64,000 nucleotides of DNA from Rhodosorus marinus (lineage: Eukaryota > Rhodophyta > Stylonematophyceae > Stylonematales > Stylonemataceae). The first letter of the stretch is position 1, and each line of letters opens with the position of its first letter. The position numbers were made by a program, and so were the translations under genes. The stretch covers positions 2,331,001-2,395,000 of the forward strand of contig JAMWBK010000001.1 of NCBI GenBank assembly GCA_029953675.1. Reading direction: 5' to 3'. This document shows positions 1 through 12,778 of this stretch, one piece after another. The notes under the pieces were generated by a model. It was not told the origin of the DNA, searched no databases, and was given only the letters and a program-made list of their open reading frames with translations.

Positions 1-1864
1 TCCGGTTTTTTCTTCCTGTTTTTGTTCTTTCGTACAGCGAGGATGGCGGATATCCACATGACTTGACGACAGGTCTGTTTTCAGAAGGGGTTGTTGCCAA
101 ACTAATTTTCCCACCTCTACAAGTATGTTTTCGAAAAAGTTTTACCCTGGGGCTGGCGGTAGGGTGTTAAAAACGATCGAAATATGATAAAGTGGAATTG
201 ATTAACAAAATCGTCGTGAAATGTAGATCAGAAAATACTCGTTCTTTTTTGCAACCCCCCTCTACTTTTCTTACTAGAAAGAAGATGTTGAGATGGCTTC
301 CCTTCCCCCTCCCCCCCCCCGCCCCCGCCTGCTCGAGCGCCCTAATGCCAAATGATTCCCCTTCTCCAGTTACTTCGAAACACAGCTCGAAAAAGTATGA
401 ATATAGACTATTTGGCTGAGGTTAATACCCAGCCGGAGGTTACCAAAAAGAAAGAAAAAACAAATGCTCTTTGCTACATGAGGTTTTTAATGTCACGATG
501 GGGTTCATGAAAACATCTCCAACATACTGATTCTTCCAGGTTAGAGAGAAGGGGTTTGAGAATAGACCGGGACTTCTCTCTTCTTCCAGGTTATAGAGAC
601 GAGGGGGTTAGAGAAGAAACTAGACTTCTACTTGAGTACAAAAGTGATCATTTATCGTCCTTACAACAATGATCTCTCGCGACTGCAAAAAAACATGAAG
701 TGTACAAATGCTTTTGCTTTTTTTATGGGTTGTCCTTCCCAACACATTCCTCATCAACAGATACAGTTAACTATCCCTCGCTTCCTCCTCCCCCCCCCCC
801 TCCGCCCAAGCTTTGCACCCCACCTCATCACTTGCATATGGCAAATTTCGGCCCCATTGCATACGTCAACTGACATAAATACCGCCAAACCCCTTCAATC
901 CTCACAGAAGAAGCATCCCTACGTTATCCATCTCTTCCCCCCAGTTAAAAGATAGAAGAAAAAATTGAAACCTTGACCGACCGGCGTTTCCTTTTCATGA
1001 CATAAAACTTAAACCATTTTCTTCAACACCTCCCCTCCCCATAAAAATGAATAAGCACAAGCAAATTTCAATATAGTTTGACCCCTCTGCCCAAATACCC
1101 GAAGTGGACAAAAACCAATCTTTCATTGATATTGAAAATTTGTTCGTTATCTAGATCACACAGTCCAAAGGGGTAGGGTATACTGTGAGATTTATGTACC
1201 GTAAGACTTGCACCCTCCCCCCCCATTTTTGAAGACTCTAAGTAAACTGTATCTGAAAAAGTACTGTTTAGAATTTACTTCTTTGAGTTCATTGATGCTC
1301 GACGCTTTTAACATGGATCTATTTAGACTAAAAAAACAAAGGCTGGTCGAATGTCAGCTGAGCTATTAGGCAAAATTTTTTTTTGGGTAATGCGTAATTT
1401 TTTTTTACGGAACAGGAGAAGGTGAAGTGGAGGAGACCCGCGGGGGCGGAGTAGAGGTGGATTAAGCTTGTTAGTGTATCGATGTGGATGGACATCCATT
1501 GTTGAGCAGAGGTAGGAGAGAACAGAGCTGTGTTGGGGTGGGGAAGAATGAGGGGACTTAAGGGAGATGACTGGATTGGGAGGTGTGGATTGATTTGTAT
1601 TAGAGTGGTGGTTGGGATTGGGGGGGGCGGGAGGAGGGGGATGTGCTTTTCTGGATTTTGGTGCTTCTGAAACGTGGGACATTGGGGATTCTTGTGGGTG
1701 GGCAAGTTCGTGTGTGTAGGATAAATAGGGATAGAGAAGCGGACAGCGGATGCGGAGAAGCAGATGTGGGGGATGTGGAAGTGGTGTTCAGGTATTGAGT
1801 GGTGTATTAGGCGACGGAATTGTGGAGAGTAGTGGGGTGGGGGAGGAGGGGGGACGGGGGGAGG
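1..1864. other. non-coding region, no gene seen
   Basis: Low-complexity pyrimidine-rich and purine-rich tracts with several poly-C runs. A 50-bp unit starting TTCTTCCAGG occurs twice in tandem at about 531-630 with divergence. The short open frames on either strand are Pro/Ser/His-rich translations of simple sequence and have no recognisable motif, so no gene is called. Confidence 0.6.
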
Positions 1865-2206
1865 ATGGATCTGAAGCTTCTGTTGAGTACGCAGCCTGGT
1901 GGGGCTTTTGAGGAGAAGAGGAAGAGCCAAGTGAAGAGCTATTTCTGTGAAAAGTGTTCGACGGGGTTTACCGCCAAGGGGAGCTTGAAAGTGCACCTGC
2001 GGACCGTGCACGAGGGCCTCCGGCCGTACGGCTGTGGGGAGTGCAATAAACAGTTCGGGACGAGGAACAACCTGATGCGGCATCAACGAATCGTCCATCT
2101 AAACCAGAAGCCATACTTTTGCGGCGCATGCAAACAGTACTTCGTAACTTTGAGCTCCGTAAATAGGCATATTAGCAGGAAGCACAAGGAGAGCTCTGTT
2201 TCATAG
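1865..2206 (+). CDS. three-finger C2H2 zinc finger protein
   Basis: A 113-residue protein with three classical C2H2 zinc fingers in tandem, each C-x2-C-x12-H-x4-H: residues 28-49, 57-78 and 86-107. The second and third fingers are preceded by short linkers ending in R-P-Y and K-P-Y, like the TGEKPY linkers of DNA-binding fingers. The N-terminal 25 residues are hydrophilic and lysine-rich. Such proteins are usually nuclear and bind DNA or RNA, but the target cannot be read from the sequence. I chose the ATG at 1865. The frame is open further upstream, but that part is a Gly/Arg/Trp translation of a G-rich tract. The stop follows the last finger by six residues. It may be only the last exon of a longer gene, because other genes here are split. 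Confidence 0.82.
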   Translation: MDLKLLLSTQPGGAFEEKRKSQVKSYFCEKCSTGFTAKGSLKVHLRTVHEGLRPYGCGECNKQFGTRNNLMRHQRIVHLNQKPYFCGACKQYFVTLSSVNRHISRKHKESSVS

Positions 2207-3630
2207 CCACTCTCCTCATACAAAGATCGGCATGGTCTGATGTGTATACTATCTCATCCCCGGAGGTACGCATGCGCGTCGCACAAAAGCAGTGAGGCGT
2301 GGGACATCGTAAGAAGAAAACTTGAGGCGCAGGTCGTTGCACGGATCTTCCGGGACCCAAAAAATTTAACCAAACCTTGATGTAAAGATAGCACAGTAAA
2401 GATGACATATATGACAAACAAAAAAACAAAGCGCTGTCTTCTTTCCCACCTTCCCAAGAAAAACCTTATCTCATGTATTTGTCAACTAATACTCTAAATC
2501 AAGAAAAAGCTTCTGCTAAGGATACGCTCCATTGCCCCCCTCAACGTCCGCTACGTCCGATTGCTCTTAATATACAATCGCTCTCAAGATATGACCAGTC
2601 CAAAAACAATAGCCTCCTTACAGAACAGAAACCTCTCCTCTTCAACCGAGCACAAACTAGGAGCCACCTTACAAACGGGATCCGGCTCCCCAGCGATCAA
2701 CAGTCCAGTCAAGGTCTGCCGGAACGAAAGAATCCTCCCTGATTAAGGCGCGAATGTGAGTCTCTCTCTCTTGCACACTCTCCACTTTGGGCACTCTCTT
2801 CTTCAAATGCATGCCACAGACTATGCAGTTAACATCAGATCCTGGCGGGCTAGATGCTCCCTCCCGGTTCCCTCTCCACCATGAACCCAGATGGAAACAC
2901 ACATGTTACGCCTTCGTATCCAGCTTTCGACTCTTCAGCCTACGTAATCTCAATCCGTACACGTAAGGCCCTCGAACACCACCGTGGTTATGTCTGTCCC
3001 ATTCACCGGTGACTTCCATTCTCAAGACTTTGCCGAAGAAGGTCTTCATCTTGTAGATGGTTATCTTTTGTCCCTCGTCACTTTGCGAAGCCGCGCGGGG
3101 AAACTGGTCCCGTAGTGTGCACAGCCGTACGTAGTCCTTGGAAGTATGGCGATCCGTGTTGTCTGTCAGCTCGTATGTTTGTTGTATGTACACCGCAAAA
3201 CTGTGAAATTCATGCTTCTCGTCGCCGATCATCCTCTTCATCATCTCATTCCTTTCCGCGAGGTCCATTGACTCGTTACCACCGGCTTCTTTCGCAGACT
3301 TTCGGAGATCCTTTGCGGGACAAAAAGAATTCGAAAACCATTTCGTTTAGCCCGCAGCTCTGTCTCCCGGTTTGTTCACTGCTTGAGCAAACTCAGACAC
3401 AAGCCTACCTCGCTAGTCGTTACGTTGGTTGGGGATGAGCTCGGATGTGCAGAACCACTCATACGAAAGGGTGCGGTGCTCTGCGTCGGAGTGAGTCCAG
3501 AAAAGTCGTTCCGAACTTCGGCGGGGTTGAGTATTGAAATGCCTGCAGTGGGACTTATGAACAACGGCTTGGATTGATGCTTCTGCTCCGCCTACCACAG
3601 ACACGAAGTGAGGATTTGCACAGTCAGCAT
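2207..3630. other. mostly unassigned spacer with one minus-strand open frame
   Basis: Between the zinc-finger gene and the 3' end of the photolyase. Only the minus frame at 2906-3268 is suggestive and it is listed separately. No repeat or RNA gene was recognised. Confidence 0.5.
2906..3268 (-). CDS. hypothetical protein, winged-helix-like C-terminal fragment (uncertain)
   Basis: An open frame of about 120 residues, charged at the N-terminus (segment LAERNEMMKRM) and ending in a basic stretch with YVYGLRLRRLKS. The arrangement of a helical acidic region, a segment HTSKDYVRLCTLRDQF, and then KMKTFFGKVL followed by a GxY-V-YGL strand resembles, by eye, the winged-helix tails on D5-like primase-helicases. 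That resemblance is inference from pattern only. An in-frame stop lies a little upstream and no clean splice acceptor was found. It could therefore be a gene fragment, an exon of an unseen gene, or a chance frame. Confidence 0.3.
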   Translation of the reverse strand: MDLAERNEMMKRMIGDEKHEFHSFAVYIQQTYELTDNTDRHTSKDYVRLCTLRDQFPRAASQSDEGQKITIYKMKTFFGKVLRMEVTGEWDRHNHGGVRGPYVYGLRLRRLKSRKLDTKA

Positions 3631-6492
3631 TCAACGTTCAGTCGCACTGGAGCCTTTTCGTCTTGTTGGCCGGCGTACAATGGTGCCCGGGTCGTCAGAA
3701 CGTAGCTGCCACAGCATGGAAAACTGTTTGTGATTTTCTCGTCTAGATTTGTTTTCAGGATGGTCAGAAACCCTCCCCGAGTCGATTTCCGAGTTTTGTA
3801 TGAGGGACCACCTAAGCACATAGAACGAACATACATGGTCAATATCGATCCAATTCTTAATGTCTAGGAGCGAGCATTTTGAAGACGACATCCGGTACCT
3901 CTTCGGTTGCTGACCACTCAGAATTCCCCTCATCACCACAAGTGCGTTCCTTGCACGTTGTCTCGCAAACGACGCGTCGACTATTGGCGCAGGATAGTTT
4001 ACCCCCAGTCCAACTCCTGCCTCCCGCAGAACTGAGACCGGGGCTTTCCAAGGACAGTGAAGATATCTGCACAAGATGCAGAGTCGAGCACGCGTTCAGG
4101 AGATGATTCCGATTGGTCCAAAGCGGAGGAGCTCGCTACTGTTTCTTTGCCAACGCAACTCACTTGTTCGGCAGCTTGGACAATTCTGGCAACCATTTTC
4201 TAACATAGTAGCCAGTTGGGTCCTGTTTTCTGGCCAACCCGACGGGATTGATCAGGCTGTTGACGGGCAGGGAGTCTGAATTGGATCCAAACGACCACTG
4301 CCATCCGACAATGTTGGACTTCATGTCACCATCTACCAAGAGGTTGAAGAACCTGTTCGCTCCGGGCTGGAATTGATCGGCAGAGAAACAAAGAATGCCA
4401 TTAGACACCGCTTCCAAAGAAACGGGAAAACAGAGTTTGGCACTCACTCACCTGCCATGGCAGCAAGAGGTACTTCGTCAGGAACGAGGCCAGCAAGTAC
4501 CTGAGGATATTGTGTATCCAGCCCGTTGCTTTGAGGTCCCGAAGCGCCGCGTCAACGAGTGGGTAACTGTGTAGGTATAAGCAAATGGTACACGCCTTCT
4601 TCTTGAGCTTTTCACTAGTCTCAGTGGGAGTTGGTATTGAGGTCATTTCTACATACCCGGTACGCGCTTCGTTCCAAGATATCCATGCGTCCTTATCATT
4701 GCTCCAAGGGAAATTCTCATATTGAGGTATGAGACTGTAGTTTGCCGCGCTTGGGTTGTGGTACAAAAGGTGGTGAGCAAACTCTCTCGAGCAGAGGTTT
4801 TTCAGAAATGCTCTGGATGCCTGTGCATAGCCCTCAACCTCCTTCTCGCTGGTCTTCACGCCAAGCTTGGTCATCTGATCAGAACAAGATAACAGTAAAC
4901 CCGCATAGCTTCAGCGACTTTGGTTGGGCTTTCCGACACCAAGCACAGCTTTGAAAGTTCGAACCTGGCTTCTAACGAAGTGGTAAACTTGTCTGGGCGA
5001 TATTTCTCCGAACTGAAGGTGCGGAGAAAGCTTAGAGGTCCCGTATATATCTCTTCGACTCCTTCCTTCGCCAAAAGTCTTGAATGAACCTTTAAGAAAC
5101 CTGAAGAGGGAGTAGAATCCCGGTTGGGCTTGTCAGTCGACAATAGGAGCGGTCCCACGATCCCGTGGCGAGAGCTGAGGTGCTTACTCGCTGAGTTTCT
5201 TTATCGCTGACTTTGATCCTGGTTGCCAGACCCTGTTGTACTGTTCCTCCCGTAGCTTCGGAAGGTCGAGCCCAAGTTCATCAACACTCAGGGAAGGCAC
5301 CGCCTTAGCACAGTCGCCGAGCGCATTAGAACGAAACGTTTAGAAGAAGAAACTTGGGTGGAACTTTGGCGGCAAGGAGTGTTCACCTTGTTCCCTCCCT
5401 TAGTCAAGGGTGCCGGCGCCGGTGCTGGAGTGGGCATCGGCGGCGGAGGAAAGTTCATCCAGGCGGTCATGTAATTGTGCAGCACGGTGAATCGGGCCTC
5501 CAATTCCCACGGCTCTACGAGCAGCTCAGATTTCAGTGACCGCGCGTCAATCCCCTTCAATGTCAGAGTCTGCCTGAGCTTTTCCTCCTGATCAATAGTT
5601 GCTATATTGCACTGTCTATGCCAGTAAACGGCGTCAGCTTCAACCTGCTTGACCAGTTGCCACAGCTGCACCACGGAGAGCAAAAAAGTGGAATAGGAAC
5701 GTAAGCGTTTCCAGTAAGCAGAGCGCAAAGAGACTAAGCGTTCCGGGGTTGTAGCCAAGTAGCTTACTGTTTCGTAAGTATTGGTTGAGTCCATTCGGAT
5801 CACCAGCTTCAGGTTCAACGCGCGCAGGTCGCTATCCAGGCTCAGGAGGGATTTCTTCAACCACCTGAAGAAATTGCGTAATCCAGTACTTAGCTTTAGC
5901 AAGCATCCCATGGCTGTGTCCTGCTACGCCTAAACGAGAAAACAAACAAAAAGCTTACCAACGCCCGGCCTCTCCAGGGCTCCAGAGATCTGGGTTCCAT
6001 ATGAAGACTGGGATGACCGAGCCTCCTACCACGACAAAATACCCGAAGATTCGATTAGGAGAGGGAAACAAAACGTCGATTGCACAGGTTGGAATTAGAA
6101 CCTCACCTCTCCTCAGTGCCATTGATAGCGCAAGGTGATCCGCGACCCTGAGATCATGGCCTTGGAACCACACGATAGTAGCTCCTTGCTTTCGCGGACG
6201 CTTCGACTTTTTCCAACGTCCATTTGAGTCATCTTGAGCCAATCCCCCGACGCCATTTTTACCGTTCTGTTCCCGATACTTTGCCTTTGTCAGGTCTCCA
6301 GAGGGTGGTGGACGCTTCTTTCGTTCGACATTCGACGACAGAATTGTCGTGGGCACTTGGCTTTGAACTGCTCAGCAGGTAAAACCAGAAAAAAACCATA
6401 ACGAGCAATGAGTCGAATAAAATAAACCCACGCTGCGTTCAAGCTAGAAACTCACCAGCGCGCTTTGATCTATCTCCAACCCCATACTGCAT
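3631..6492 (-). CDS. photolyase/cryptochrome family protein, class I CPD photolyase-like
   Basis: A split gene of 11 exons: 6492-6456, 6367-6107, 6025-5959, 5864-5768, 5665-5387, 5303-5188, 5100-4965, 4874-4657, 4566-4452, 4366-4164 and 4066-3631. They join in phase to 654 residues. The family repairs UV pyrimidine dimers with FAD and blue light, or senses light. Visible family blocks are the N-terminal Rossmann part (TIVWFQGHDLR, then VIPVFIWNP), a KSLLSLDSDLR helix, ADAVYWHR, the FAD-domain stretch KLSPHLQFGEISPR, ARTGYPLVDAALRDLKATGW, LLASFLTKYLLLPWQ, the DGD loop with GWQW, and a last block PWKAPVSVL...YPAPIVD. An insertion rich in Pro and Ala lies near residue 240. About 74 basic residues precede the core, possibly carrying a targeting signal, and about 95 follow it. 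The last intron can be placed either side of that tail, so the C-terminus is the least certain part. All ten introns are 81-102 nt. Confidence 0.93.
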
Positions 6493-6898
6493 CGTTTCAA
6501 AGTCAAGCCCAGACACCGTGCAAAATAGTTTAGGAAAATACTGACAAGCTGTCGCTACTGGACTTATGAGCTCGACAAGAAAGAAAAAGCCCCTCTTCTT
6601 CCACCTTCCGAAGAAACAACTCAACGAAAACAAACCAAAAAAAAAAAAAAAAAAAACCTCCCCCCAAGAACACCCTAGTCCTCCTGCTAACTACTACTCA
6701 ACTCCATCCTCCCTTTCCACACAAACCCACCCACACCCTTCTCTCTTCTCCGAATCCCACACTCTCCCTCAAAAACAAACCCCCACGGCCCCAACCAACA
6801 TCCCCTCACATCCCGTCCGAACACACACTCACCTCCCGCCTATCCAACCCAGACTACCAAACTAAATTCCAACTTATGATACACACATACACACACAC

Positions 6899-6941
<43 letters not shown>

Positions 6942-9815
6942 CTTGTCTTCTCTAATTGCAACATAAACCCCAAACTCTCTCCCCCTCACTTCTTCCTTCG
7001 AAACGGCCCTTCTAAAACAGCTCCAAACCTCCACTAGCACCCTCCTCGTCAATTTAGAAATGACCTCAGGATTCAATCTTACAATCAACAGCAAATATTA
7101 CATTTCTTCTCAAAACACCCCCCCTTCTTGCAACGAGTATTTCAGGAGCTGAGATTGTCAATAATTTATTTATAAATAAAATATATACGTTTTGGTTTTT
7201 TGGTGAAAATAGAACGGGAGGGGTCAAGGGGGGGGGTTTGAAGAGGGTAGTTAGTTTCTGGTTTTTGTTGTTTTTTTTTCAACTGTCTGGGGATGACGAT
7301 GGGAGAGGGTTGTGCGGGTTTGGAGGAGATGAACTAGTCTGTAGCGACAGAGAGTTTTTACGATTTGTTTTTGATGGGTGAGGGGTGGCTGCTGTTCATT
7401 GGGTTTGTTGGGAAGTCTTCGCGTCTTGTTGGAAGTGTGCGGGATAGCTAAAACAGCTGGAGCTTTGACTAGATGTTTGAGTTTCCGTGTTATCGACGGG
7501 CTTTTCTCCGCGAAAACGTTAAGATGTGAGCGGAGGCGGAGAGGGGGGGGGGGAAGGGGGGCTGAAATGGGGCTGTGCTAGTAACTGAGCATTATGCTAC
7601 CCCCTCCCAACCGGTAATGGACTAGAGCACACCTCTTTACCCAACCTGAACTCCGATACCGACGACTTAACCTTCGAGGCTCTTAGTGAATTTCACTGAC
7701 CTCAACGAAGTTATGCTCTTTTACTGAATATCAAAAAATAATCTGATGAGAACAGATTATATCCAATCCGAGGAAACTTGTTGATATGACAGACGTAATA
7801 GCTCCGTTCGGAATAATTATCAAATATAACATGAAAGAATTATGAAAACGACCATCAATATTATTGAATTTATGAACACTTTTCGATGGTGGCGACCTGG
7901 TCTACGAAAGAACAGTCAATTTGGACGAAAACGTCCAATGGAGTGGACAAACCGACGAACAAATTTATATAAATAGAGAACATCAATCAGTTACTTCGAA
8001 ATCGCGTATTTACTTAGTGTTATTCAATGGATATATCGATTGAAATCTTCGGTGTTGTATTGGATAAAAAATGTTTAGTCGTAAACAGACCGATAAATTC
8101 TCTCTTTTTACCCATGAACTATTGAATAAATGTAGAAAATGCGATTGTATGTGCTTCTAAAAAACCTGTCCAATGCACGGCGGGTAAGATTTCCAATATT
8201 CAATCAGAGTTAGTCTAGTAATCAATCATCTTTGATCAGATATTGAATCATGATTACTTTTCGCGCGGTTGGGACCCACGTTCCTGCATTGAATAATGAT
8301 TACTCCTGAGCTCGACAGACTGTCATCAACAATCTAGGGGTTTTTCAGACCACTGCAGTCCCGGCAACGGTGAACGAAGGCAGTGGAACTTGATAAAATG
8401 AGATTGAATTTCAATCAATATCCATTGTTGATTGAGATATATCAGATTGAGAGATATCAGACATCGGTTCAGTCGTTATCGGACAATTATCAGAAAATAT
8501 ATTCATAATAAATTTCCGATTCAGGTCTAAGCCAGAGAAAAACCAACTATTTATTACGCAATTATGGCCCAATCACACCTGATATCGGACAGTATTGGAC
8601 GGTTGTGATCGAACCCATTATGACAACCTTGAGAAAAAGTCTAGCCAAAGTGTGGCATCCTGACTCTTGTTCATGTCTCACGACCCCCTGGCGTACAGCA
8701 CGATAAAGTGGGGTTCTCTCAATTTCTTTTGATAATTTGGAAGCAACGGACTGGAAACCTCTCTCTGCCCGTTCCGAGGCTAAATATCTAGATTTTTTGG
8801 CTCTCCTTAACCTGGAGTTGTTGGAACTCAATTAAGAATAATTTACGTACTTAAGTTCTGTATTCATCGAATGGCTGACTTGAGCCTCGATTGCGTACCT
8901 AAAGCATTCCCTATTTCAAGGGACCCGGTGAATCTTACACGTGTCCAAAATCTGTTCGTCCAACAATTGTGATAGGACAGATTGTCCTATTCAAACGCGG
9001 AACCCTCAGAAGGTGATCTGTAAACTGCAGATGCAAACTGCAGATCACCTTTTGCATAGCAGTGGCTTGTCTGAACGGGCCTTCCGGGTTCCTTTGTAAC
9101 GGTTAGCACATAGGCCTATATCAAATACTATCAAGGCAAGGTGGCACCCTCTCCCACCTTGGAGCACCGGTTGTTTGAGCAATGGAGCACTCTCCACGTC
9201 CATTAAGAAGTCCTCCCATCGTGAAATGCTTATTGTCTGAAAGGTATTCTGATCGTGGTGAAACGTTGTCAACAACACTAGGTTCTGGCCGGGGCAATAC
9301 TCAGTGATAGCACTAATGTAGAGATCTGCCTGTCCGCTTCACTCCCGTATGTTCTCAAAAACTATCTCACAGCCAAGCTCCTGGTTATATTCAATGCCAG
9401 ATCCTTGTCATTAAGACTCAAGTTGTCCTTTCTACGCCTCCGAGCACAGGCTCCCGTCAAAGATGTTGTTGAATGGAAGAAATCCGACTGTCAAGGGTTC
9501 CCATGGACGATCAATCCATCGAAAACACTGTGCCAAGGACGCGAACCCGATTGGTATGTGCCGGTGAAAACTATAGTATCCAACCAGCAAGACGAGGGTG
9601 CTCAATTGGTATCGGTCGATGATTCCCGAAACGCCCACGTTGTCATCTTGGTCCCAACCACACCAAGGCGTGACCAGCCACTCCTTTTGACGGTCGATTC
9701 ACGTCCTCCACTTCAAGGCTCCTTTGGATATCGCCGAGGGGAAAGGGTGAAGAAGTTGGGGACCCAAAATCTTCATCACTTCCTGATTCGAATCAGATCT
9801 GATGTGTCGCTAGCC
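6493..9815. other. non-coding region with simple repeats
   Basis: Contains a poly-A tract at about 6634-6655, an (AC)n/(TA)n microsatellite at about 6885-6940, a poly-purine stretch near 7540, and an AT-rich segment at 7600-8560 with many short GATTGA/TCAATC-type motifs. Open frames at 8562-8831 and 9045-9278 on the minus strand show no motif. The plus frame 9405-9815 immediately upstream of AP3M is open but resembles 5' untranslated DNA more than a known protein. Confidence 0.5.
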
Positions 9816-11792
9816 ATGATAAACAGTCTGTTTATCCTCAATGGCAACGGGTAAGTGTATTATCTTTTCACTCCGATTTTTCACGTCTATGTATGCTGTT
9901 AAGGCCCGCTTGTCAACGTCTTTCTAATCAGGGAGGTGATCATAGAGAAACACTACCGAGGCAACACCAAGCGTGTTGAATGTGAGCTTTTGTGGGCTGA
10001 GGTGCTCAAGGCAAAGACTCCACAAGATGTCACTCCTGTTCTCAGTACGACCAGTGGAGTCCTTATCCACGTCTACAAGAACAATTTGTTCTTCGTGGCC
10101 TCTGTAAGAACCAGCAAGAAAGAGAGAGAGAGAGAGAGAGATTGCGCTTGTTGTCGCGAAGATGTTGGGTGCTTACCTCCTTGCTTTGTCCGAACAACTG
10201 CCTACAGGTCCGACGTGATGTTATGCCGCTCGTTGTGGTGGAGTTTCTAATGAGGGTAGCGGATATATTCGTCGACTATTTTGGAGAGCTCAACGAGCAC
10301 GCGATCAAGGACAACTTCATCACAGTATATGAGCTGCTTGATGAAATGCTGGACAACGGACTACCGCTGAACATGGAGCCCAGCGTTCTCAAGGAACTCG
10401 TTAAGCCACCCGATCCTATTGCAAAGGTTCGTCTACCCAAATTTTATCAACCCGTCCACGAGCTCTCCGCCGGACGACGAAATCTGATCGATGCACCTCT
10501 CAAAACACAACAGATGATTGAGACCGTAACCGGAGACTCGAGAAGCAATACGGAGCTGCCGCAGAGCAGCTTGACAAACGTCCCGTGGAGAAGAAGAGGT
10601 TGGTTATACAAGCCAGGAAAATTTCCCTGAGCTATTGACAGGATCCTGAAAGACACCGATACTCGCCCGGCCCCCACCATCCCGTAGGCATTCGTTACAT
10701 GCAGCATGAGATCTTCGTTGACATTGTAGAAGAGATCGATGCTTTGGTCTCAAAGAGTGGAAGACCAGTACAGATGCAGGTTAGTCCTCCCCAACAAGGT
10801 GTCCAAACCTATACCGAAGCTCGGTTTGTCAGACGGTTGTGAGCTCCGAGACGCGCCGCTGGTGGGACTCGGAGCTCAAGTTCAGACAATCTTGCTCATG
10901 AAGAAGGCCACAACCTGAAATCCATGGCTGCCTTTGCCTTGTTTTAAGGTTACCGGATCGATTTTCTGCAACGCCAAACTGTCTGGTATGCCAGATATCC
11001 GGATGGTCTTGAACAGATCTAGAGGCGATATCGTGGACACCGCGTTGCATCCTTGTGTGAGGCTAAAGCGGTATGAAGAGGAGGGAGTGTTGTCGTTTGT
11101 CCCCCCTGATAGTGCTTTCAAGTTGGCATCTTATGTCCTCCGCAAAGAGGTATGAAATTGCGAAAAACTGAAGCCGGCCGAGAGGAGATCACTCGTTGCT
11201 AGATAGCCCGGCTGAAGATCGCTTTTCTCTTGTCACGGATGGGACATAGTACCCATTACCGATCGCCGTTCGGCCCAAGATCAAGTACGATGAGTTGTCT
11301 CATGCCGGGGAACTCAATATAACGGTCACTCCACAGTATAGCCGAGGCCCGGGAGCGGATGGTAGTATCGAGGACTGTGTTGTTACCCTCCAGTTTACTG
11401 AAGAAGTTTCGACGACGTCCTTGTCGAGCAATATAGGGTCCACCCACTTCGATCCCTCTCGAAAGGTGTGCAAATGGACTGTAGGGCAGGTACCCATGGG
11501 TAGAACTGCGACGATGACGGGGGGTCTCGCACTTGACCCTACCATGCCAGTACCTAAGAGAAAACCTTCGGTTCTCTTACAATTCAAGTAGGCTGACCAC
11601 TGAATGTATTCGGGGGATTCTTGCTTGCTTAAACGCGCTCTGAGTGGTGGTGACTTTGCTCCCCGTAGGATATTATCCAACTCAATCTCAGGAATCATGA
11701 TTGAAAGCTGTACAGTACTTGGAGAGTCCAAGCAGCCCTACCGTGGGCTCAGATGTATAACGAAGGCGAGAAAACTCGAGTATGCAACGTGA
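9816..11792 (+). CDS. AP3M: AP-3 adaptor complex subunit mu
   Basis: The medium (mu) chain of the AP-3 clathrin-adaptor-type complex, which sorts cargo from endosomes or Golgi to lysosomes and vacuoles. Exons are 9816-9850, 9932-10103, 10208-10598 (probably split), 10688-10779, 10949-11149, 11250-11587 and 11669-11792, all joining in phase. The start MINSLFILNGNGEVIIEKHY is typical of the longin-like N-domain. FITVYELLDEMLDNGLPLNM is its conserved end. A segment PQSSLTNVPWRRRGIRYM leads into the mu-homology domain (EIFVDIVEEIDALV, then VSGSIFCNAKLSGMPD), and the C-terminus has the PYRGLRCITKA strand. Unsplit exon 3 gives 450 residues. If 10427-10513 (GTTCGT...ACAG, 87 nt, in frame) is removed the product is 421 residues, close to the roughly 415-420 usual for AP3M, so I favour that intron. 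No TATA-like box is visible upstream. Confidence 0.95.
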
Positions 11793-12778
11793 GACAGTTG
11801 GGAGAGTCGCTCTTCACCGGTGAACATTTCCTGTAAATCATTCCACGTCGCGGAGGGGGGCCGGTTAGGGTTGTTCGTACTCCACATCCGCAGCCTGGTT
11901 CTCTGACTTGGGGTGGCGGAGCTCTTAGATTATACTGCGCAGCGCGTGCTGATCGAAGAGTCCCGACCTTGCCCTGGACATTTGTAGACACGTTGTCAAA
12001 GAAGAAAAAAAAGGAGCTCGCTCACTGTTCACGTAAGATTGCAATCTCAGGAGTCGAGGCCGGTTCCGGTCACGAACACGGAGCCGGACGGATCTGGCAT
12101 AATTTGACGGCCATATCCGTCCGGGCATCAAATTTCGTTGGATGAATCCTTCTAATCAGCAGATCCACCCCGTTCGTCAGCGCCGGCACCCTCTCCGACG
12201 CCAACTGGACATTCCCAAGCGAGCGTCTTCGCGCGATGTGACCATGTGGAACTATGGCCGTCCCCGATTCTCACAGAACTAGCTACTTATGAAGGAGGAG
12301 ATGCCATCGCTCCCATTACTGATCATCCAAGTGATCATCAAAGAGTCTACTCCACGATTCAACTCATTGGAGAACCCTTCATCAGGGATACGTGACGCAT
12401 ATTTCATCCGTTGCATCTGTTTCGCAGCTGAGGGGAAAGCACTGAGCCTGCGGGATGACAAAGAGCCAAGCATCTTGTACACCGATTGTAGCTTCAACTA
12501 GTTAACCAATTCGTCAACTCGAGCTGAGCGCGAGCTTCCGGAAGCGCTTGCGTTTCATGTCGCGGAAAGCTGTGACTAAGCTAACGACTTGCAGCTGTAT
12601 TTCAATCCGGAAAGGCAAAGTTGGTAGGGAGGGAGGGAGGGAGGAAAGTAGTTTGAGATTTCTCAGGAAACTATTCATCAATATTTTCGTGGTCTTGAAA
12701 CGAAAGAACCTGGACCTACTTAGTGTGTTTCTTTGCGTTTCTTTCCGACGTGGAGTACTGCAGCAATAGTTGCGGAAA
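11793..12778. other. spacer, no gene seen
   Basis: Short open frames occur on both strands without motifs. A GGGA-type tandem run lies at about 12626-12645. The next gene begins at 12779. Confidence 0.5.

Noticed and set aside
1323-2098. Long minus-strand frames opposite the zinc-finger gene
   Set aside because: They are His/Pro/Ser-rich mirror translations of a G/T-rich strand and of the finger codons, not an independent gene.
6885-6940. (AC)n/(TA)n run as a possible structured or regulatory element
   Set aside because: An ordinary compound microsatellite next to poly-A. Nothing suggests function.
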